64,000 bases of DNA from Candidatus Enterococcus testudinis (lineage in GTDB: Bacteria; Bacillota; Bacilli; Lactobacillales; Enterococcaceae). Position numbers and translations under genes: made by a program. The notes beneath the pieces were generated by a model. The model had not been told where the DNA came from, ran no database searches, and was given only the letters and a program-made list of their open reading frames with translations. The stretch covers positions 427,525-491,524 of the forward strand of contig NZ_NGKU01000001.1 in the NCBI RefSeq assembly GCF_002140915.1. Reading direction: 5' to 3'. Below are positions 60,115 through 64,000 of the stretch, piece by piece; position 1 is the first letter of the stretch, and each line of letters begins with the position of its first letter.

Positions 60115-60142
60115 GGAATGCATCACGCATTCCTTTTTTTTT
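60115..60142 (+). terminator. Terminator of tgt-yajC
   Basis: GGAATGC (60115-60121) / GCATTCC (60127-60133) with a T-run of nine. Confidence 0.88.
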
Positions 60143-60155
60143 CGAAAAAATTAGA

Positions 60156-60183
60156 CTAGTATATACCATTTGGTATATACTAG
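60156..60183. promoter_or_regulatory. Perfect 12-bp inverted repeat, candidate GntR operator
   Basis: CTAGTATATACC (60156-60167) and GGTATATACTAG (60172-60183) around ATTT. It overlaps a -10 TATACT (60176-60181), 51 bases before the GntR gene, a typical autorepression site. Confidence 0.75.
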
Positions 60184-60233
60184 AGGTGCGGTCTATTGAT
60201 TGATATTTTCTGTAGATAAGAAAGGAGACGGCA

Positions 60234-60950
60234 ATGAATAAAATGAAGTATCAAGATGTACAGACACAGATTCTCGAACAAATAGCCAATGGCACGTTTT
60301 TACCAAATCGAAAACTACCATCAGATTATGCATTGGCAGAGATGTTCCAATGTAGCCGACTGACCATTAGAAAAGCGATTGATGGATTGATCCAACAACA
60401 AAAGATTGTGAAGTATCCAGGTAAGGGCAATTATGTCATGCAGCACGCAAAGATTCAAAGCGGTGCAAATGGCTTACAAAGTTTTACTGAACGGGCCCGT
60501 GTTGAAGGGAAAACAGCACAAACAGACATCTTGAAGATAGACGTGCTGACAGATGTACCAAGTCAAATCAGTCAGATTTTTTTGAAAAGCGATCTCAAAG
60601 AAATGATTCATTTGGTCCGTTTGCGTTCTTTAGCACATGAACCTATGACATTAGAAAATATCTATATTCCTCGTACACGATTGTCCGATGATAAGAACCT
60701 GATCGATTTCTCGGGCTCTTTGTATGATGAAATCGAAAAAGTCGGTGCGATCGGCTATGCCCAGCAAGAAATCGAAGCAATCAAATGTCCAGCAACGATC
60801 GCCAAATTATTGTCTATTGCGGCGGATGAACCCGTGCTCTTCTTGAAAGCAATCACCTATACGCCGGACGGCCGCCCGATCATGTACGAAACATCGTATT
60901 ATCGTGGTGATAAGTATACCTTCAAACAAATAACTAGTCGCCAACGTTAA
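60234..60950 (+). CDS. GntR/HutC-type regulator with UTRA domain
   Basis: A 238-residue regulator: winged helix residues 5-70 (KLPSDYALAEMFQCSRLTIR) and UTRA domain from about 85. It precedes a dipeptidase and an asparaginase-like gene by 12 bases, with a strong palindrome at its own promoter, so it most likely controls this three-gene operon in response to a peptide- or amino-acid-derived ligand. Confidence 0.88.
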   Translation: MNKMKYQDVQTQILEQIANGTFLPNRKLPSDYALAEMFQCSRLTIRKAIDGLIQQQKIVKYPGKGNYVMQHAKIQSGANGLQSFTERARVEGKTAQTDILKIDVLTDVPSQISQIFLKSDLKEMIHLVRLRSLAHEPMTLENIYIPRTRLSDDKNLIDFSGSLYDEIEKVGAIGYAQQEIEAIKCPATIAKLLSIAADEPVLFLKAITYTPDGRPIMYETSYYRGDKYTFKQITSRQR

Positions 60951-60962
60951 AAGGAGAAAAGA

Positions 60963-62291
60963 ATGAATTCATTCAAACAAAGCATTACCAATCATTGGCC
61001 AGACTTCTTAAAGGACTTGCAGCAAATGATGCAGATCGCAAGTGTGAAAGGAACAGCGACAGCGGAAGCACCCTATGGAGAAGGCCCGTTGAACGCTTTG
61101 AAACAAGCTTTGGCATTTGGAACGATGTACGGTTTTAAAACCAAAATGATCGATGGGAAAATCGGTTATGTAGAATGGGGCCAATCATCCACTGACTACA
61201 TCGGCATCTTTGGTCATGTAGATGTGGTTGCGGCTGGCGCTGGCTGGTCGGTTTCGCCCTTTGATTTGACAGAAAAAGCGGGTCGATTCTATGGTAGAGG
61301 GATTTTGGACAATAAAGGACCAATCATGAGTTGTCTCTATGGATTGAAGTTGCTGAAAGATGCTGGGATCGAACCAAAAAACACGATCCGTATCGTCTTT
61401 GGCTCTGATGAAGAAAGTGGGATGTCAGATATACCAGCTTATCTTGCAGCAGAACCAGCACCAGTCTTTGGCTTTACGCCTGATTGTAAGTATCCAGTGG
61501 TGTATGGAGAACGAGGCATCGTGCACGTTCTTCTTGCATTCTCATTGACAGAACAAGACCTGCACATGCTAGGGACTTTTGAAGGAGAGCAGTCCACAGC
61601 CTATGTACCCGATTGCGTATCGACGACCTTGTCAGGTGAGAAGATGACAGGATATGGCAAGCGCGCACCAAGCAATGCCCCAGAGCTGGGAAAGAACGCG
61701 ATTACGCAACTGGCCATTCAACTTCAGCAGCAAGAGGCATTGTCTGCAAAAGGACAGGCAGCATTTGCTTGGATCGTAGAGAAGCTCCATGAGCAGCACA
61801 CTGGGGCAGGGTTTGGGCTGAATCAATGCACTGAAACCACAGATCAATTGCTGATGACGCCTGTCATTTTGCAAAAAACACCTACCGGTTTGTCTTTGGC
61901 AATCAGTGTGAGGTATCCAGTCAATACAAAAGAAGAAGAAGTACTGACCTGCATGGAGAACGCGCTACCCTCAAATGCGTCTATCCATGTAACGAGACGT
62001 TTGCCTAGTATTTGCCGTGATAAGCACAGCCTTGGCGTTACGCTTTTGTCAGAGGTGTATGCCCAAATGACAGGAACGTATAGCCCACCAGTCACGACAA
62101 CTGGGGCAACTTACGCGCGTAAAGTGTCCAATATTGTTGCATTTGGTCCATCTTTTCCGGGACAAAAGGGGATTGCACATCGTGAAGATGAATATATGGC
62201 TGTCGATGATTTAAAACAGAACCTTGCCATCTATATGCAAGCGATAGCGGCTTTAATCGAGGATGAAACGATCATACAAGCAATGAAATAA
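60963..62291 (+). CDS. M20 family dipeptidase (PepV-like)
   Basis: A 442-residue metallopeptidase. Two-zinc ligands: H85 and catalytic D87 (GHVDVV), D116 (ILDNKGP), general base E150 with E151 (SDEESG) and D174 (TPDCKYP). A dimerisation/lid domain is at about 180-370. It cleaves small peptides in the cytosol; specificity is unknown. AAAGGAG precedes the ATG. Confidence 0.88.
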   Translation: MNSFKQSITNHWPDFLKDLQQMMQIASVKGTATAEAPYGEGPLNALKQALAFGTMYGFKTKMIDGKIGYVEWGQSSTDYIGIFGHVDVVAAGAGWSVSPFDLTEKAGRFYGRGILDNKGPIMSCLYGLKLLKDAGIEPKNTIRIVFGSDEESGMSDIPAYLAAEPAPVFGFTPDCKYPVVYGERGIVHVLLAFSLTEQDLHMLGTFEGEQSTAYVPDCVSTTLSGEKMTGYGKRAPSNAPELGKNAITQLAIQLQQQEALSAKGQAAFAWIVEKLHEQHTGAGFGLNQCTETTDQLLMTPVILQKTPTGLSLAISVRYPVNTKEEEVLTCMENALPSNASIHVTRRLPSICRDKHSLGVTLLSEVYAQMTGTYSPPVTTTGATYARKVSNIVAFGPSFPGQKGIAHREDEYMAVDDLKQNLAIYMQAIAALIEDETIIQAMK

Positions 62292-62314
62292 TCAAATGAT
62301 GGAGGAACGTACCT

Positions 62315-63235
62315 ATGTGGGGAACAATAGCAACCTGGCGTATGGCACACGATGGCGTCATCGCAGCTAAAGACATATTAGCAGGGAATGGTGACTGCAA
62401 AGATGCCGTGGAAACTGCGATCAGAAAAGTAGAAGATTATCCGTATTATAAATCTGTAGGGTTTGGCGGTCTGCCCAATGAAAGAGGTATCGTAGAATTA
62501 GACGCAGCGTTTATGGATGGCGATACATTCCAAATAGGTGCTGTGGCAGGCATAACAGATATCGCAAATCCAATCGCCGTGGCACGAAAATTAAGCTTGG
62601 ACACCTTCAATAGCTTTCGCGTCGGGCAAGGGGCAACTGAATACGCCGTACTTGAAGGATTTGAACGTAAGAATATGTTGACGCCGCGGGCGAAAAAAAT
62701 ATGGGAAAAACGTTTGGCAGAGATTGCGGACAAAAAGTTGAATCCTTATGATGGACATGATACAGTCTGTGCTGTCGCACTGGACCAAAAACAAAGCATG
62801 GCTGTTGGCACATCTAGTTCAGGATTGTTTATGAAAAAATCTGGTCGCGTAGGTGATTCGCCGTTGTCAGGTTCAGGATTTTATGCAGATAGTGCGATTG
62901 GCGGCGCAGCAGCAACAGGCTTAGGCGAAGATTTGATGAAAGGATGTTTATCCTATGAAATCGTTCGCTTGATGGGGGATGGACACACGCCCCAAGCCGC
63001 ATGTGACCGAGCAGTGTATGGCTTTGATCAGCAGTTACGGAATCGTTTGGGCAAAGCAGGCGCTTTTTCGTTGATTGCAATGAACAATCAAGGGGCGTGG
63101 GGCGTAGCAACAAATGTAGAATTTACCTTTAGTGTAGCCACTGAAAGACAAGCCCCAAGTATCTTTATGGCGACCCCCGGACCTAATCAAACTACAGTGA
63201 TCGAACCCATCACGCAAGAATGGTTGGATGCTTAA
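62315..63235 (+). CDS. Asparaginase/glycosylasparaginase family (Ntn hydrolase)
   Basis: A 306-residue precursor that should cut itself before T150 in DGHDTVCAVAL, making the N-terminal nucleophile of the beta chain. SGLFMKKSGRVGDSPLSGSG matches the glycosylasparaginase substrate loop. It would hydrolyse GlcNAc-Asn or beta-aspartyl peptides. Partner of the dipeptidase 23 bases before it under GntR control. GH85 elsewhere in the window could create GlcNAc-Asn, but a link is inference. Confidence 0.85.
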   Translation: MWGTIATWRMAHDGVIAAKDILAGNGDCKDAVETAIRKVEDYPYYKSVGFGGLPNERGIVELDAAFMDGDTFQIGAVAGITDIANPIAVARKLSLDTFNSFRVGQGATEYAVLEGFERKNMLTPRAKKIWEKRLAEIADKKLNPYDGHDTVCAVALDQKQSMAVGTSSSGLFMKKSGRVGDSPLSGSGFYADSAIGGAAATGLGEDLMKGCLSYEIVRLMGDGHTPQAACDRAVYGFDQQLRNRLGKAGAFSLIAMNNQGAWGVATNVEFTFSVATERQAPSIFMATPGPNQTTVIEPITQEWLDA

Positions 63236-63347
63236 GAAGCAAGAATCAAAGCGCCGGTATAAGTAGAATGTAGAAAGTAAAAATTCAGCAGTCTATTGCG
63301 TGCAAGACAAATGATGAAGCCAACGGCACTGAAAGGGGAATGTGACA

Positions 63348-63836
63348 ATGCAACACACAGCATTTGGTGTCTATGGCATCATGGTCAAAAATGAAGCATT
63401 ATTGGTTATCAAAAAGAAGGCTGGTCCTTATCAATATCGATACGATTTGCCTGGCGGCAGTTTGGAAACAGATGAGTTGCTAGAAGAAGCCCTTTGTCGG
63501 GAAATTTTAGAGGAAACCGGCGCGCATGTAAAGCAATGGAGCCAATTAGGTGTAGTCAATTTTTTGTATCCGTGGACCTATCAAGATACAACAGAGAATA
63601 ATCATATATGTGTGTTTTACAAAATAGAAGAACTTTTGGGAGAAATTTGCGAAACAGCCGTTGATTTTGAAGGACAGGATTCCCTAGGGGCTTCATTTAT
63701 TCCATTGAATGCACTAAACGAAACCAATGCCTCTTTGCCAGTGCTAAAAGCAGTAGATTATGTGCAAAAAGGGCAGTTTTGTACAAATAGCAGTAGATTA
63801 TATGAGTGGCACGTACTGTCAGAGGATATATTCTGA
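63348..63836 (+). CDS. Nudix hydrolase
   Basis: A 162-residue pyrophosphohydrolase with a complete Nudix box: G-GSLETDELLEEALCREILEETG, about residues 40-62, which binds Mg2+. The start at 63348 is chosen over GTG 63342 because AAAGGGG is nine bases before it. Substrate unknown. The last 164 bases of the window, A/T-rich, show no gene; a poor cre-like ATGAAAACGCTTGAT is at 63945-63959. Confidence 0.88.
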   Translation: MQHTAFGVYGIMVKNEALLVIKKKAGPYQYRYDLPGGSLETDELLEEALCREILEETGAHVKQWSQLGVVNFLYPWTYQDTTENNHICVFYKIEELLGEICETAVDFEGQDSLGASFIPLNALNETNASLPVLKAVDYVQKGQFCTNSSRLYEWHVLSEDIF

Positions 63837-64000
63837 TGATTGAATGTAAATAAAGTTGTCCGTTGGAAATCATGCTCACAAAAACACATGTAATATAATA
63901 ACTAAAACCTATAACTGGAAGCAATCAAAACAACACAATAATGAATGAAAACGCTTGATTTAAATAAATATCAAAAACTGTGAAAAAAATCACAAAAAAC

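Overview
The window looks like chromosomal DNA of a low-to-mid GC Lactobacillales bacterium, most probably an Enterococcus. Evidence is the AmaP/DUF2273/Asp23-Gls24 envelope-stress operon, strong AAGGAGG-type ribosome sites, cre-like catabolite sites, T-box and TPP leaders, an XFP phosphoketolase, a KimA-type potassium importer, and the queA-tgt-yajC block. The plant-polysaccharide genes suggest a plant- or gut-associated species, but I cannot fix the species from sequence alone. No tRNA, rRNA, insertion sequence, prophage or CRISPR array is visible.

Layout. 1-6.2 kb: tRNA thiolation genes (cut cysteine desulfurase, DUF1831 protein, mnmA) interrupted by an aldo/keto reductase, a metallophosphoesterase, the Asp23 operon and a small unknown gene. 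6.5-10.3 kb: DUF1033 protein, topB, and a solitary DUF4143-type ATPase preceded by three palindromes spaced exactly 40 bp apart. 10.4-20 kb: a stand-alone MsmK-type sugar ATPase, a PucR/CdaR-type regulator that may start at AUU, araR with a likely AraR operator, araB-araD-araA and xfp. 20-26.4 kb: a LysR regulator divergent from a MetE-like enzyme, a histidine-type T-box leader with two antiterminator/terminator modules ahead of an amino-acid ABC transporter, a type I toxin-antitoxin locus in the gap, and a TPP riboswitch before thiT. 26.5-36.2 kb: ftsK, a GntR regulator, proC, a HAD phosphatase, a YhgE/Pip membrane protein and a KimA-like transporter. 36.3-48.7 kb: an arabinan/arabinoside locus (ArsR-like regulator, sugar ABC transporter without ATPase, DUF624 protein, three GH43 enzymes, GH51, GH127). 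49-64 kb: a GH85 lipoprotein, a broken hicAB remnant, the opuC osmolyte transporter, queA, a candidate ~355-nt orphan RNA, a DUF975 protein, tgt, yajC, a GntR-controlled dipeptidase/asparaginase pair, and a Nudix hydrolase.

How it fits together. Extracellular and cytoplasmic arabinases release arabinose and arabino-oligosaccharides. The SBP/permease trio imports them, probably powered by the MsmK-type ATPase 26 kb away. GH43/GH51/GH127 finish the cleavage inside the cell, AraA/AraB/AraD convert arabinose to xylulose-5-P, and XFP splits that to acetyl-P and glyceraldehyde-3-P. Control appears layered: AraR on its own gene, the ArsR-like protein on the arabinan operon, and CcpA through several cre-like sites.

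The most noteworthy non-coding signals are the orphan RNA unit at about 57.2-57.6 kb, the holin-like toxin with a convergent antisense RNA at 25.0-25.4 kb, the duplicated T-box expression platform at 22.4-22.8 kb, and the 40-bp phased palindromes at 8.9-9.0 kb.
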